DNA from: Peptostreptococcaceae bacterium
GTDB taxonomy: Bacteria > Bacillota > Clostridia > Peptostreptococcales > Peptostreptococcaceae
DNA: 21,450 nt
Assembly (NCBI GenBank): GCA_029983575.1
Contig: JASBZE010000022.1
Coordinates: 1-21,450 of the forward strand
Direction: 5' to 3'
A model generated the notes under the pieces. The model had not been told where the DNA came from, ran no database searches, and saw nothing but the letters and a program-made list of their open reading frames with translations. Position numbers and translations under genes: made by a program. Below are positions 7,537 through 15,623 of this stretch, one piece after another. Positions within the stretch are counted from its first letter, which is position 1. Each line of letters opens with the position of its first letter.

Positions 7537-7779
7537 TTAATAAGTAAAATAAATAAGAATACACAAGAATACACTAATAGAAGCTACTAGAAAAATACTA
7601 AAGATAGTTTTATACTTTTTTGATAAATCAAGCATGTTTAAGTATCCTATAAGACTTGCAACTTGTACAATGTATATTGAAAAGGCGATAAATTTGTTGT
7701 TTGTGAGTCTATCATGAAACACCAAACCAAGCAGGATGGTGGAAATCAAAAATATCATTCCGAATATATTTTTTGTCAT
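7537..7779 (-). CDS. Small three-helix membrane protein, unknown function
   Basis: An 80-residue protein that is almost wholly hydrophobic, with three probable membrane segments at about 5-21, 29-50 and 57-79, separated by short loops containing HDRLTNNK and DLSKKYK. I do not recognise the family. It is considered a real gene because a GAAAGGA site lies about 11 bases upstream of the ATG, and a dedicated long-stem terminator with a T run follows 70 bases after the stop codon. A weak TATACT -10 box is present upstream on the minus strand. It stands alone between the MBL-fold gene and the proS leader. The inside-positive pattern and the lack of a signal peptide suggest an integral membrane protein, with no evidence for a substrate. 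Confidence 0.6.
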   Translation of the reverse strand: MTKNIFGMIFLISTILLGLVFHDRLTNNKFIAFSIYIVQVASLIGYLNMLDLSKKYKTIFSIFLVASISVFLCILIYFTY

Positions 7780-8065
7780 AATGTTTAAATTCCTTTCTTT
7801 GTTTAATTTTTTATTAGTATATGGAATTTCATAACATGATATTTTTATTTTCTAGTGTCTCTTTTGCAACGTATAATTACTCAATAAAATTACAACAATT
7901 ATGACCATTGCTGTATAAAAATCAAGCTTATTATATAATAGATAACACTAATTTGCAATATCTATTTTCATATTTTTTAAAAAATTTCTGATTCGAAAGT
8001 GATAATGTCTTAAGTAAGAGCGAGGTAAAATGTCTCAAATCATAAAAAAATAATAATAAATCGCC
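7780..8065. other. AT-rich intergenic region without a supported gene
   Basis: This stretch lies between the divergent starts of the small membrane protein gene and the proS leader. Apart from the ribosome-binding site and weak promoter of the small gene near its left end, I see no open frame, strong hairpin or repeat in it. Confidence 0.6.
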
Positions 8066-8094
8066 TTGACATTAATACTAAAGTGTTATAAAAT
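8066..8094 (+). promoter_or_regulatory. Promoter of the proS T-box leader
   Basis: A perfect TTGACA -35 box (8066-8071) is followed after 17 bp by TAAAAT (8089-8094). An overlapping extended -10, TGTTATAAA, is also present at 8084-8092. It lies just upstream of the T-box structure. Confidence 0.75.
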
Positions 8095-8109
8095 GTACAC
8101 ATCGACAAA

Positions 8110-8331
8110 AAAAGGTTAATAAAAAGCCGAAGTTGGAATAGTAGTTTATGGATGTTTTCACAGAGAGGACCCATGTGGTGAGAGGGTCTAATCAGAAGTT
8201 TACGAACCTGCCAGCGAGCATTGGGTTATACCCACGGGGAATCGTTAAATTCGTAAGGGAATCATTGTGATTAACTAGAGTGGTACCGCGGAACTGTGCT
8301 TTCGTCTCTAAAGAGAGATGAGGGCTTTTTT
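8110..8331 (+). ncRNA. T-box leader (proline-specific) of proS
   Basis: This is a tRNA-sensing transcription attenuator. The antiterminator signature AGAGTGGTACCGCGG (8277-8291) is the T-box itself. Upstream, the Stem I distal elements are visible as CAGAGAGG and GTGGTGAGAGGG around 8161-8185. On the 3' side of the specifier loop, GAACCTGCC contains CCT (8207-8209), a proline codon, which agrees with the downstream gene. The terminator is GCTTTCGTCTCT (8298-8309) paired with AGAGATGAGGGC (8314-8325) around the loop AAAG, followed by six T. Uncharged tRNA-Pro should favour antitermination and proS expression. The exact specifier register is inferred, and the 5' boundary is approximate. Confidence 0.93.
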
Positions 8332-8362
8332 AATACCGAAAATTAATAGGAGGATGTTTAAA

Positions 8363-9811
8363 ATGGCAAAGAACGACAAGAATTTCGTTGAGCGTATTAC
8401 TCCAATGGAAGATGATTTCGCTCAATGGTACACAGATGTAATTTTAAAGACGGAGCTAGTAGACTATGCGCCAGTAAAAGGATTTATGGTAATCAGACCT
8501 TATGGTTTTGCACTATGGGAAAAGATCAAAGACTTTATGGACGAGAGATTTAAAGCTGCAGGTCACATGAATATGTACTTCCCACTTCTAATTCCAGAAA
8601 GCATGCTTAAGAAAGAAGCTGAGCACGTTGAGGGATTTGCGCCAGAGGTTGCTTGGGTAACTCATGGTGGAGAGAAAAAACTAGAAGAGAGACTAGCTGT
8701 TAGACCTACTTCAGAGACAATTATATGTACAATGTACTCTAAATGGCTAAATTCATACAGGGATCTTCCATACCTATACAACCAATGGAACTCTGTTGTT
8801 AGATGGGAAAAAACTACAAGACCTTTCCTAAGAACTTCTGAGTTTTTATGGCAGGAAGGTCATACTCTTCACGAAACTAAAGAAGAGGCAATGGAAGAAA
8901 CTTATCAACAACTTGAGGTTTATAAGGCATGTTGTGAAGAACTTCTAGCTATGCCGGTAATAGACGGTATTAAGAGTGAGAGCGAGAAATTTGCTGGAGG
9001 AGATTTAACGACTACTATCGAGGCTATGATGCACGACGGTAAAGCCCTTCAATCAGGTACTTCTCACTACTTAGGCCAAAACTTTACAAGGGCTTTTGAT
9101 ATAACATATTCTGATAGAGAAGGAAACACTTCTTATCCATATCACACTTCATGGGGTGCTTCTACTAGACTTATAGGTGGGCTTATAATGACTCACTCAG
9201 ATAATAGGGGTCTAGTACTTCCACCAAGGATAGCTCCTATACAAGCGGTAGTTATTCCGGTTGCAGCTGATAAGAATCCAAAGGTTCTAGATGTTACTAA
9301 GGAAATAGCAGATAAGATAAAGGCTAAGGGAATCACACTCAGATATGACGACAGAGAGAACTACAGCGTTGGATTTAAGTTCAATGAGTGGGAGATGAAG
9401 GGTATACCAGTTAGAGTTGAGATAGGACCTAGAGATCTTGAAAACAACAAGGCCGTTCTATTTAGAAGGGATACACTTGAAAAGGAAACTGTTGAGATAG
9501 ATAATGTAGTAGACAGAGTGGTTGAGCTTATGGAAGAAATCCAACAAAATCTATATGATAGGGCTCTTAAACACAGAGAAGAGAGAACTTCTGTAGTTAG
9601 CAACATGGATGAATTCAAGAAGGCTCTAGAAGAAAAGCCTGGATTTATAAAGACTATGTGGTGTGGATCTGCTGAATGCGAGGCTAAGATCAAAGAAGAG
9701 ACTACAGCTACTATAAGATGCCTTCCTTTCAAACAAGAAAAGCTTGGAGATAAGTGTGTATACTGTGGAAAGAAAGCAGACAAGATGGTAGTAGTAGCTA
9801 AGGCTTATTAG
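8363..9811 (+). CDS. proS: Prolyl-tRNA synthetase (archaeal/eukaryal-like type)
   Basis: A 482-residue class II synthetase that charges tRNA-Pro. Family motifs include RPTSETII, the motif 2 region RWEKTTRPFLRTSEFLWQEG and the motif 3 region GASTRLIGGLIMTHSD. A C-terminal zinc-binding region has four cysteines (CGSAEC and KCVYCG), and the chain ends in Ala-Tyr. These features and the length fit the shorter type 3 ProRS, which lacks the editing insertion of the E. coli type. The ATG at 8363 is chosen because AGGAGG (8348-8353) lies 9 bases upstream. An in-frame ATG at 8354 abuts that site, and the more distant ATG at 8318 is inside the T-box terminator. It is the only gene of its transcript and is controlled by the T-box leader. 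Confidence 0.96.
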   Translation: MAKNDKNFVERITPMEDDFAQWYTDVILKTELVDYAPVKGFMVIRPYGFALWEKIKDFMDERFKAAGHMNMYFPLLIPESMLKKEAEHVEGFAPEVAWVTHGGEKKLEERLAVRPTSETIICTMYSKWLNSYRDLPYLYNQWNSVVRWEKTTRPFLRTSEFLWQEGHTLHETKEEAMEETYQQLEVYKACCEELLAMPVIDGIKSESEKFAGGDLTTTIEAMMHDGKALQSGTSHYLGQNFTRAFDITYSDREGNTSYPYHTSWGASTRLIGGLIMTHSDNRGLVLPPRIAPIQAVVIPVAADKNPKVLDVTKEIADKIKAKGITLRYDDRENYSVGFKFNEWEMKGIPVRVEIGPRDLENNKAVLFRRDTLEKETVEIDNVVDRVVELMEEIQQNLYDRALKHREERTSVVSNMDEFKKALEEKPGFIKTMWCGSAECEAKIKEETTATIRCLPFKQEKLGDKCVYCGKKADKMVVVAKAY

Positions 9812-9872
9812 AATCTATAAATAGCAAAATTATATAAAAAATTAAATACATAAATTAATGACAGAAATAAGT

Positions 9873-9903
9873 AAAAGGAGCCGATTTATTCAGCTCCTTT
9901 TTT
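9873..9903 (+). terminator. Rho-independent terminator of proS
   Basis: AAAAGGAGC (9873-9881) and GCTCCTTTT (9893-9901) form a perfect 9-bp stem with an 11-nt loop and a T tract, about 60 bases after the proS stop codon. Confidence 0.9.
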
Positions 9904-9970
9904 ATTTGCATATTAATAATTTGCCAATATATAAGATAATGTCTTGAATGTATTAATATTACGCACAATG

Positions 9971-9979
9971 TGGTATAAT
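9971..9979 (+). promoter_or_regulatory. Extended -10 promoter of the gltX-to-sigH operon
   Basis: TGGTATAAT is a perfect extended -10 element. No good -35 box lies at the standard distance. The leader to the gltX start is about 65 nt and holds no T-box; only a short GGGT/ACCC pairing is visible in it. Confidence 0.65.
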
Positions 9980-10048
9980 TTTTAGTATAAGTTTTTTTAG
10001 ATAATGTAAAATTGGGTGTATTTTGTTTACCCATATTAGGAGGTATTT

Positions 10049-11563
10049 ATGAGCGTTAGAGTTAGATTTGCGCCAAGTCCAACTGGATTTGTGCACATTG
10101 GTTCTTTGAGAACTGCATTATATAATTATTTATTTGCTAAGAGAAACGGTGGGACCTATGTACTTAGGGTTGAGGATACTGATAGAACTAGGCTTGTCGA
10201 CGGTGCTATAGAAAATATGCTTCAGGCTATGAGATGGGCTGGGGTTGAAAGCGATGAGGGCGTTGTCCTAGACAAAGATGGGAATGTAACTCAAAAAGGA
10301 GAATTCGGCCCATACATTCAATCTGAGAGATTGGATATATATAAAGAACACATCCAGACTTTGTTAGATGAAGGCAAGGCATACCACTGTTTTTGTTCAA
10401 AGGAAAGGTTAGATCAGGTTAGAGAGGAACAAAAGGCCAAAGGTCTAACACCAAAATATGATGGACATTGCAGACATCTGTCAAAAGAAGAGGTTCAAAA
10501 GAAAATTGATGCGGGAGAAAGCTATGTAATAAGGCTTAAGCTTCCTGAAAATTACGTTATAAAATTCCATGATTTAGTTAGGGGAGATATGGAGTTTAAT
10601 ACAGACGATCAAGATGACCAAGTGCTTATAAAGGCAGACGGATTTCCAACATATCACTTCGCAGTAGTTGTGGACGATCATTTGATGAAGATCACTCATA
10701 TAATTAGAGGGGAAGAGTGGGTTTCGTCTACTCCAAAACACGTATACCTATATGAGGCGTTTGGATGGGACAAGCCTGAGTTTGTACACCTACCTAATAT
10801 TCTTAACACTGAGAAAAAGAAGCTCTCAAAAAGACATGGAGATGTTGCAGTTGAGGACTTCAAGAGAAAGGGATACATACCTGAGGCTCTAGTAAATTAT
10901 GTGGCACTAGTTGGTTGGTCGCCTGAAGATAACCAAGAGATATTCTCTATGAAGGAACTCGATGAGAAGTTTTCCATCGAGAGAGTATCAAAAAGTGGCG
11001 GAGTTTTCGATGTTGAGAAGTTAAAATGGGTAAATCAACACTATATGAAAGATGCTGACGATGAATATCTAGCAAAGGCGGCAATCCCTTATTTAGTTGA
11101 TGCAGGCTTAGTTGATACAATTGGTGTCAATGAAGGCTCAGATGGAGAAGCAGAAGTTAAGGATGAGGATTTTGAATACATTAAAAAGATGATTCACGTA
11201 ATCAAAAACAAGATTCAGGTTATAGATGAGATAAATGACCTAGCACCAATTTTCTTTGGTGAGGAGTTAAAGCTTGAAAGCGAAGATGCGAGGGAGTTTT
11301 TAAATATGGAACACATCCCACTGCTTGCACAGGCGCTAAAGGATAAGATAGAACAAGCTGAACAATTCAATTCAGAAAACAACCAAAAGATTCTAAAGTC
11401 AATACAAAAAGAACACGGAATTAAAGGAAAGAACCTATTTATGGGTACTAGGGTTCTATTGACAGGAATGATGCACGGCCCTGAAATACCAGACACTATG
11501 GAGGTTCTTGGAAAAGAGTTGTGTGTTAAGAGGATTGAATCAGCTATAAGTCAGAGAGGATAA
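10049..11563 (+). CDS. gltX: Glutamyl-tRNA synthetase
   Basis: A 504-residue class I synthetase that charges tRNA-Glu, and possibly also tRNA-Gln for later amidation, as is common in Firmicutes. The HIGH-type motif is HIGS (16-19), and the KMSKS-type loop is KLSKR (258-262). A zinc site Cys114-x-Cys116-x24-Cys141-x-His143 has the same spacing as the SWIM-like zinc site known from E. coli GluRS. The start has AGGAGGT at 10037-10043. It heads a run in which cysS follows after 12 bases; in B. subtilis cysE lies between gltX and cysS, but here it is missing. Confidence 0.97.
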   Translation: MSVRVRFAPSPTGFVHIGSLRTALYNYLFAKRNGGTYVLRVEDTDRTRLVDGAIENMLQAMRWAGVESDEGVVLDKDGNVTQKGEFGPYIQSERLDIYKEHIQTLLDEGKAYHCFCSKERLDQVREEQKAKGLTPKYDGHCRHLSKEEVQKKIDAGESYVIRLKLPENYVIKFHDLVRGDMEFNTDDQDDQVLIKADGFPTYHFAVVVDDHLMKITHIIRGEEWVSSTPKHVYLYEAFGWDKPEFVHLPNILNTEKKKLSKRHGDVAVEDFKRKGYIPEALVNYVALVGWSPEDNQEIFSMKELDEKFSIERVSKSGGVFDVEKLKWVNQHYMKDADDEYLAKAAIPYLVDAGLVDTIGVNEGSDGEAEVKDEDFEYIKKMIHVIKNKIQVIDEINDLAPIFFGEELKLESEDAREFLNMEHIPLLAQALKDKIEQAEQFNSENNQKILKSIQKEHGIKGKNLFMGTRVLLTGMMHGPEIPDTMEVLGKELCVKRIESAISQRG

Positions 11564-11575
11564 AGGAGTGAGGTA

Positions 11576-12988
11576 ATGAAGGTTTATAATACACTGACAA
11601 GAACAAAAGAGGAGTTTGTGCCCCTACAAGAGGGCAAGGTTAAGATGTATGTTTGCGGACCTACTGTGTACAACTTTATACACATAGGTAACGCTAGGCC
11701 TTTTGTGGTTTTTGACACTTTGAGGAGGTATTTGGAATACAAGGGATATGATGTAACCTATGTACAAAACTTTACAGATGTCGATGATAAGATAATTAAG
11801 AGAAGTCATGAGGAAAAGATAAGCCCTGAAGAGGTGGCTGAGAAATATATAAAAGAGTATTTCAAAGATTGTGATGGTCTTGGTATCAAGAGGGCTTCAG
11901 TGCATCCACAGGTTACAGACAATATAAATTATATAATAGATTTTATAAAGGAACTAATAGATAAGGGATACGCATATGAATCAGGAGGAGATGTGTATTT
12001 CAAGACTAGGGAATTTAAAGATTACGGAAAGCTATCTAAGCAAAGTATCGAGGATTTAGAGCTTGGAGCCAGGATAGACGTGAGTGAGTCAAAGGACGAT
12101 CCACTTGATTTTGTTTTATGGAAGGCTAAAAAAGAAGGCGAACCTGGATGGAAGAGTCCGTGGGGAGAAGGTAGACCTGGTTGGCATATAGAGTGTTCCG
12201 TTATGAGTAAGAGATATCTTGGAGATCAAATAGATATCCACGCAGGAGGACAAGACTTGCAGTTTCCTCACCATGAAAATGAAATAGCTCAGTCTGAGAG
12301 TAGAAGTGGTAAGGAGTTTGCGAAGTATTGGATGCACAATGGATATATAAATGTAGATGGGATAAAGATGAGTAAGTCTATAGGAAATTTCAAGACTGTT
12401 AGGGATATTTCCGAGCATTTTGACCTAGAGGTGCTCAGGTTCTTCCTACTTTCATCACATTATAGAAATCCTATAAACTTTAGTTATGAACTATTGGAGC
12501 AGACAAAAAACGGTCTTGAGAGATTGTATAACACGAAGGATAACTTGGAGTTTCTCCTTGAAAAAGCTAGTGAAGGCGAGATGAGTGAAGATGAGGAAAA
12601 ATTAGCTCAAAGTCTGGACTCATACACCGAGAAGTTTGAAGCGGCTATGGACGACGATTTAAATACTGCCGATGCTGTCAGTGCGATTTTTGAGCTTGCA
12701 AGATTTGAAAACACAAATACAGATGAAAATTCATCAAAGGCTTTTGTGCAGGCTTGTCTAGACGAGTTTAACAAGTTGACTTCAGTACTAAACATAGTCA
12801 ATAAGTCTAAGGACGTTCTCGACGAAGAGGTTGAAAGGCTGATTGCAGAGAGGACTGAAGCTAAGAAAAACAAGGACTTCCAAAAAGCGGATCAAATAAG
12901 AGACGAGCTTTTAAATATGGGAATAGCTCTTGAAGATACTAGACAAGGAGTTAAGTGGAAGAGAGTTACTGGAGATAACAAAAAATAA
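11576..12988 (+). CDS. cysS: Cysteinyl-tRNA synthetase
   Basis: A 470-residue class Ia synthetase that charges tRNA-Cys. The HIGH-type motif is HIGN (36-39), and KMSKS is at 264-268. The likely zinc ligands are Cys27, Cys207, His232 and Glu236, in the arrangement known from the family. The C-terminal part ends in a basic tail containing the common element NKDFQKADQIRDELLNMGI. The length is typical. It lies 12 bases after gltX with a GGAGTGAGG site, and mrnC follows after 35 bases. Confidence 0.97.
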   Translation: MKVYNTLTRTKEEFVPLQEGKVKMYVCGPTVYNFIHIGNARPFVVFDTLRRYLEYKGYDVTYVQNFTDVDDKIIKRSHEEKISPEEVAEKYIKEYFKDCDGLGIKRASVHPQVTDNINYIIDFIKELIDKGYAYESGGDVYFKTREFKDYGKLSKQSIEDLELGARIDVSESKDDPLDFVLWKAKKEGEPGWKSPWGEGRPGWHIECSVMSKRYLGDQIDIHAGGQDLQFPHHENEIAQSESRSGKEFAKYWMHNGYINVDGIKMSKSIGNFKTVRDISEHFDLEVLRFFLLSSHYRNPINFSYELLEQTKNGLERLYNTKDNLEFLLEKASEGEMSEDEEKLAQSLDSYTEKFEAAMDDDLNTADAVSAIFELARFENTNTDENSSKAFVQACLDEFNKLTSVLNIVNKSKDVLDEEVERLIAERTEAKKNKDFQKADQIRDELLNMGIALEDTRQGVKWKRVTGDNKK

Positions 12989-13023
12989 AATAAGAGAAAT
13001 AGAGAGTAGATGACATCAGATCT

Positions 13024-13422
13024 ATGGAAAATAAGAATTTGAACACGGTATCAGCCCTGGTCCTAGCATACCTGGGCGATGCCGTTTATGAAAGCTACAT
13101 CAGGGATTATCTGGTCAAAAAAAATATAAATATGAAGATTAACGACTTGCACAGGTTGGCGGTAAATTACGTAAGCGCCAACCAACAGTCCATGATAATA
13201 CACAATATACTGGATAGACTTAGCCCTGAGGAAGTGGATGTGTATAAAAGGGGTAGAAATCACAAAAAGGCGACTTCTGCAAAAAATGCAAACATCATAG
13301 ATTATAAAGCGGCGACGGGATTTGAAGCACTGATTGGCTACCTTCATCTCAAGGGGGATGAGGGTAGACTAGTTGAGGTTATTCAGATGTCAATTGAGTG
13401 CGTTGAATCAGAAAAGAGGTGA
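13024..13422 (+). CDS. mrnC: Mini-ribonuclease III
   Basis: A 132-residue RNase III-like enzyme without a double-stranded-RNA-binding domain. In B. subtilis this enzyme matures 23S rRNA ends. The catalytic signature is LAYLGDAVYE with Asp19, and the second acidic residue is Glu101 in TGFEALIGYLHL. The GRN element (77-79) is also present. The Shine-Dalgarno is weak (AGAGAG about 15-20 bases upstream), so the start is less certain than in neighbouring genes, but no better in-frame start is visible. Its position between cysS and rlmB matches the Bacillus order. Confidence 0.93.
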   Translation: MENKNLNTVSALVLAYLGDAVYESYIRDYLVKKNINMKINDLHRLAVNYVSANQQSMIIHNILDRLSPEEVDVYKRGRNHKKATSAKNANIIDYKAATGFEALIGYLHLKGDEGRLVEVIQMSIECVESEKR

Positions 13423-13426
13423 TAGT

Positions 13427-14158
13427 ATGGCGCTGATAGAAGGAAAAAATCCGGTCATAGAGGCACTTAACTCCGGAAGGGAATTAAATAAGATAATGCT
13501 TCAAAGGGGTCTAAGTGAGTCGACGGTTTCCAAGATAGTCTCTATGGCAGAGAAAAATAAAATTCACGTTGAATATGTGGATAAAAAGGAATTAAATCAA
13601 ATTTCAGAAAGTCATTCGCATCAGGGGATTATTGCCATAGCCAAGGAATACAAATATTATGAAGTGGATGAGATATTAGATATAGCTAAAAGAAAAGATG
13701 AAGATCCATTTATAATAATTTTAGATGAAATATCAGATCCGCATAATCTCGGATCTATAATTAGAACTGCTGATGCAATCGGTGCCCATGGGGTAATTGT
13801 GCCAAAACACAGATCGGCACACATCACTCCTGTAGTTTCAAAGGCATCGGCTGGTGCTGTGGAATACGTGCCGGTCGCCATTGTAACCAACATCACCAAT
13901 ACTATAAAATCTTTAAAAAAAGATGGATTGTGGATAGCTGCTGCCGATATGGATGGCGAGGCTTTTTATAAGGCTGATCTAAGAGGACCTCTAGCAGTGG
14001 TGATAGGAAGTGAGGGGTTTGGAATATCTAGACTCGTAAAGAAAAACTGCGATTTTGTAGTAAGCATGCCTATGGTAGGTAATGTGACCTCACTAAATGC
14101 ATCTGTAGCAGCGGGAATCTTACTCTATGAGGCATTTAGACAGAGATGCTCAAAATAA
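13427..14158 (+). CDS. rlmB: 23S rRNA (guanosine-2'-O)-methyltransferase RlmB-like, SpoU family
   Basis: A 243-residue SpoU/TrmH-family methyltransferase. The N-terminal substrate-binding domain begins ALIEGKNPVIEAL. The three family motifs follow: NLGSIIRTAD (107-116), GSEGFGIS (194-201) and NVTSLNASVAAGILLYEA (219-236), which form the SAM-binding trefoil knot. The RlmB label is from family resemblance and synteny; the exact modified base may differ. The ATG at 13427 is chosen because AGAGGTGAT (13415-13423) precedes it; an earlier in-frame ATG at 13373 would overlap mrnC by 50 bases. The gene starts 4 bases after mrnC. Confidence 0.93.
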   Translation: MALIEGKNPVIEALNSGRELNKIMLQRGLSESTVSKIVSMAEKNKIHVEYVDKKELNQISESHSHQGIIAIAKEYKYYEVDEILDIAKRKDEDPFIIILDEISDPHNLGSIIRTADAIGAHGVIVPKHRSAHITPVVSKASAGAVEYVPVAIVTNITNTIKSLKKDGLWIAAADMDGEAFYKADLRGPLAVVIGSEGFGISRLVKKNCDFVVSMPMVGNVTSLNASVAAGILLYEAFRQRCSK

Positions 14159-14167
14159 GAGGGGCAT

Positions 14168-14740
14168 GTGTTTGAAATGAAAAGTAAAAGAATAAGAAAT
14201 TACCCTAGGCTCAAAAAGAGAAAGAAAAATAGATATCTCATAATCGACGGATATAATTTTATAAATGCTAGGGCTGACCTTAAAAATATAAGTGACGTGA
14301 GCTTGGAAGAGTCGAGGGAGAAGTTGATAGACATAGTTACTGAATACAGTGAGTTTACAGGCTATCAATCCGTGATTGTATTTGATGCGTACAGGGTTAA
14401 AGGCGTAACTGAAATCACAGAAGAGAGAGGATCTACCATTATAGTATACACAAAAGAATCTCAAACGGCAGACAGTTATATAGAGAAATTTGTCTCGGAA
14501 CTTCCTAGGTTTGACGAGGTGTGCGTGGTCACAGATGACAGTGCCGAACAACAGATCGCACTGGGAAAAGGAGCTGTGAGAATATCTACAAGGGAGTTTA
14601 ATCAAGATATAGACTCGGCTTTTAAAAGAATAAGCGAGAGAACCGAGATTTCCCACAGCGATAAAACAAATAGGATTGAAAATAATGTCAGCCTTGACGT
14701 TCTTGTAAAGCTAGAAAAAATCAGGAGAAGAAAGGACTGA
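14168..14740 (+). CDS. YacP-like NYN-domain ribonuclease
   Basis: A 190-residue protein of the NYN (PIN-like) nuclease family, called YacP or Rae1. In B. subtilis this protein cleaves certain mRNAs on the ribosome. A basic N-terminus (KSKRIRNYPRLKKRKKNR) precedes the fold. Acidic positions expected of the active site are Asp27 (LIIDGYN), the Asp in VFDAYRVKG, the Asp in TADSYIEK and those in VVTDDSAEQ. The start is uncertain: GTG at 14168 is 3 bases from the AGAGGGG site, and ATG at 14177 is 12 bases away. It follows rlmB by 9 bases, as in Bacillus. Confidence 0.87.
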   Translation: MFEMKSKRIRNYPRLKKRKKNRYLIIDGYNFINARADLKNISDVSLEESREKLIDIVTEYSEFTGYQSVIVFDAYRVKGVTEITEERGSTIIVYTKESQTADSYIEKFVSELPRFDEVCVVTDDSAEQQIALGKGAVRISTREFNQDIDSAFKRISERTEISHSDKTNRIENNVSLDVLVKLEKIRRRKD

Positions 14741-14821
14741 TGAGTAAAATCCAAAAGTTTCATATTTAAATTGAAAACCTGATTTAGATATACATGAATA
14801 AAATAGAAAAGAGAGGACTTT

Positions 14822-15487
14822 ATGAACGATATAGGAGATAAGGGCTCTAACAAAGGCTATAGAGATGTAAAAACAATAAATTACGAGCTTTTAGAAGATG
14901 AAAAATTAATAGAACTCATAAGGGAAGGCGATGGAGAAGCACTCGATTTTCTTATTCACAAATACAGCGGTCTGGTTAGGGCTATTTCCTCAAAATACTT
15001 TTTAAAAGGCGGGGAAAAAGAGGATGTCAGGCAAGAAGGTCTCATTGGGCTATTTAAGGCCATCACACAGTATGACCCGGATAAAGAGGCAACTTTTAGG
15101 ACTTTTTCAGAAAGGTGCATAAAAAATGAGATTTTTTCGGCGGTTAGGCATTCCATGAGAAAAAAGAACATACCTCTAAATGCCTATATTTCAATACAGT
15201 GGAGTCAAACCGACGAAGACGAAACTCACAAGGAGATAATCGAACTATCTAAGGAAAAAAATGACGATCCGGAAAACATAGTTATAGATAGAGAGAGAAA
15301 GAGGGCTCTACATGAGATTATCGAGTCCGATTTGAGCGAAAGAGAGAAAATCATACTAGAATTATATTTAAAAGAAAAGACATATAAAGAGATGTCGATA
15401 ATTACAGGATTATCAATTAAGAAAATAGACAATATGTTACAACAGATGAGAAAGAAAATAAAAAAGGCTATATATCAATATATATAG
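14822..15487 (+). CDS. sigH: RNA polymerase sigma factor, SigH-like
   Basis: A 221-residue sigma-70-family factor with region 2 (about residues 40-110, including DVRQEGLIGLFKAI and AVRHSMRKKNIPLN) and region 4 with a helix-turn-helix (about 170-215, TYKEMSIITGLSIKKIDNML). Its length, the region 2 sequence and the place after yacP match Bacillus SigH (Spo0H), which controls transition-state, competence and early sporulation genes. Targets here are unknown. The AGAGGA site lies just upstream of the ATG. An 81-base gap separates it from yacP, longer than other gaps in the run, and may hold an internal promoter (TTGAAA at 14771-14776), although no good -10 box is spaced from it. The gene's last codons form one arm of the terminator. 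Confidence 0.9.
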   Translation: MNDIGDKGSNKGYRDVKTINYELLEDEKLIELIREGDGEALDFLIHKYSGLVRAISSKYFLKGGEKEDVRQEGLIGLFKAITQYDPDKEATFRTFSERCIKNEIFSAVRHSMRKKNIPLNAYISIQWSQTDEDETHKEIIELSKEKNDDPENIVIDRERKRALHEIIESDLSEREKIILELYLKEKTYKEMSIITGLSIKKIDNMLQQMRKKIKKAIYQYI

Positions 15488-15496
15488 CCTTTTTTT
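15461..15496 (+). terminator. Terminator overlapping the 3' end of sigH
   Basis: GGCTATATAT (15466-15475) pairs with ATATATAGCC (15480-15489) around CAAT, extended by an A run pairing with a T run. The sigH stop codon TAG (15485-15487) lies within the right arm, so the hairpin includes the last coding bases. It probably ends the gltX-to-sigH transcript. Confidence 0.9.
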
Positions 15497-15538
15497 ACAA
15501 TAAAATTACATTTCGAGAAAAAATTTTCATATTTTCAA

Positions 15539-15566
15539 TTACAAACGATGAAAAATGTGGTATTAT
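15539..15566 (+). promoter_or_regulatory. Promoter of the HMA/P-type ATPase cluster
   Basis: TGGTATTAT (15558-15566) is an extended -10 element. TTACAA (15539-15544) is a weak -35 box 16 bp upstream. It lies between the sigH terminator and the first HMA-like gene. Confidence 0.5.
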
Positions 15567-15570
15567 ATAG

Positions 15571-15588
15571 ATGTAAATGATTATACAT
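15571..15588 (+). promoter_or_regulatory. Possible operator at the cluster transcription start
   Basis: ATGTA (15571-15575) and TACAT (15584-15588) form an inverted repeat with 8 bases between the arms, positioned at about +1 of the predicted promoter, where a repressor would block initiation. The protein that would bind it is unknown. Confidence 0.3.
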
Positions 15589-15623
15589 GTTTGTTTTTTG
15601 AAAAACATAGAAAGGAGATAATT

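Noticed and set aside
9361..9783. A 140-codon minus-strand open frame within proS
   Set aside because: It is antisense to conserved ProRS sequence and reads as Ser/Leu-rich composition typical of a shadow frame.
14150..14656. A 168-codon minus-strand open frame opposite the YacP-like gene
   Set aside because: The plus-strand NYN protein has clear motifs and operon context; the minus frame has no recognisable domain or ribosome-binding site.
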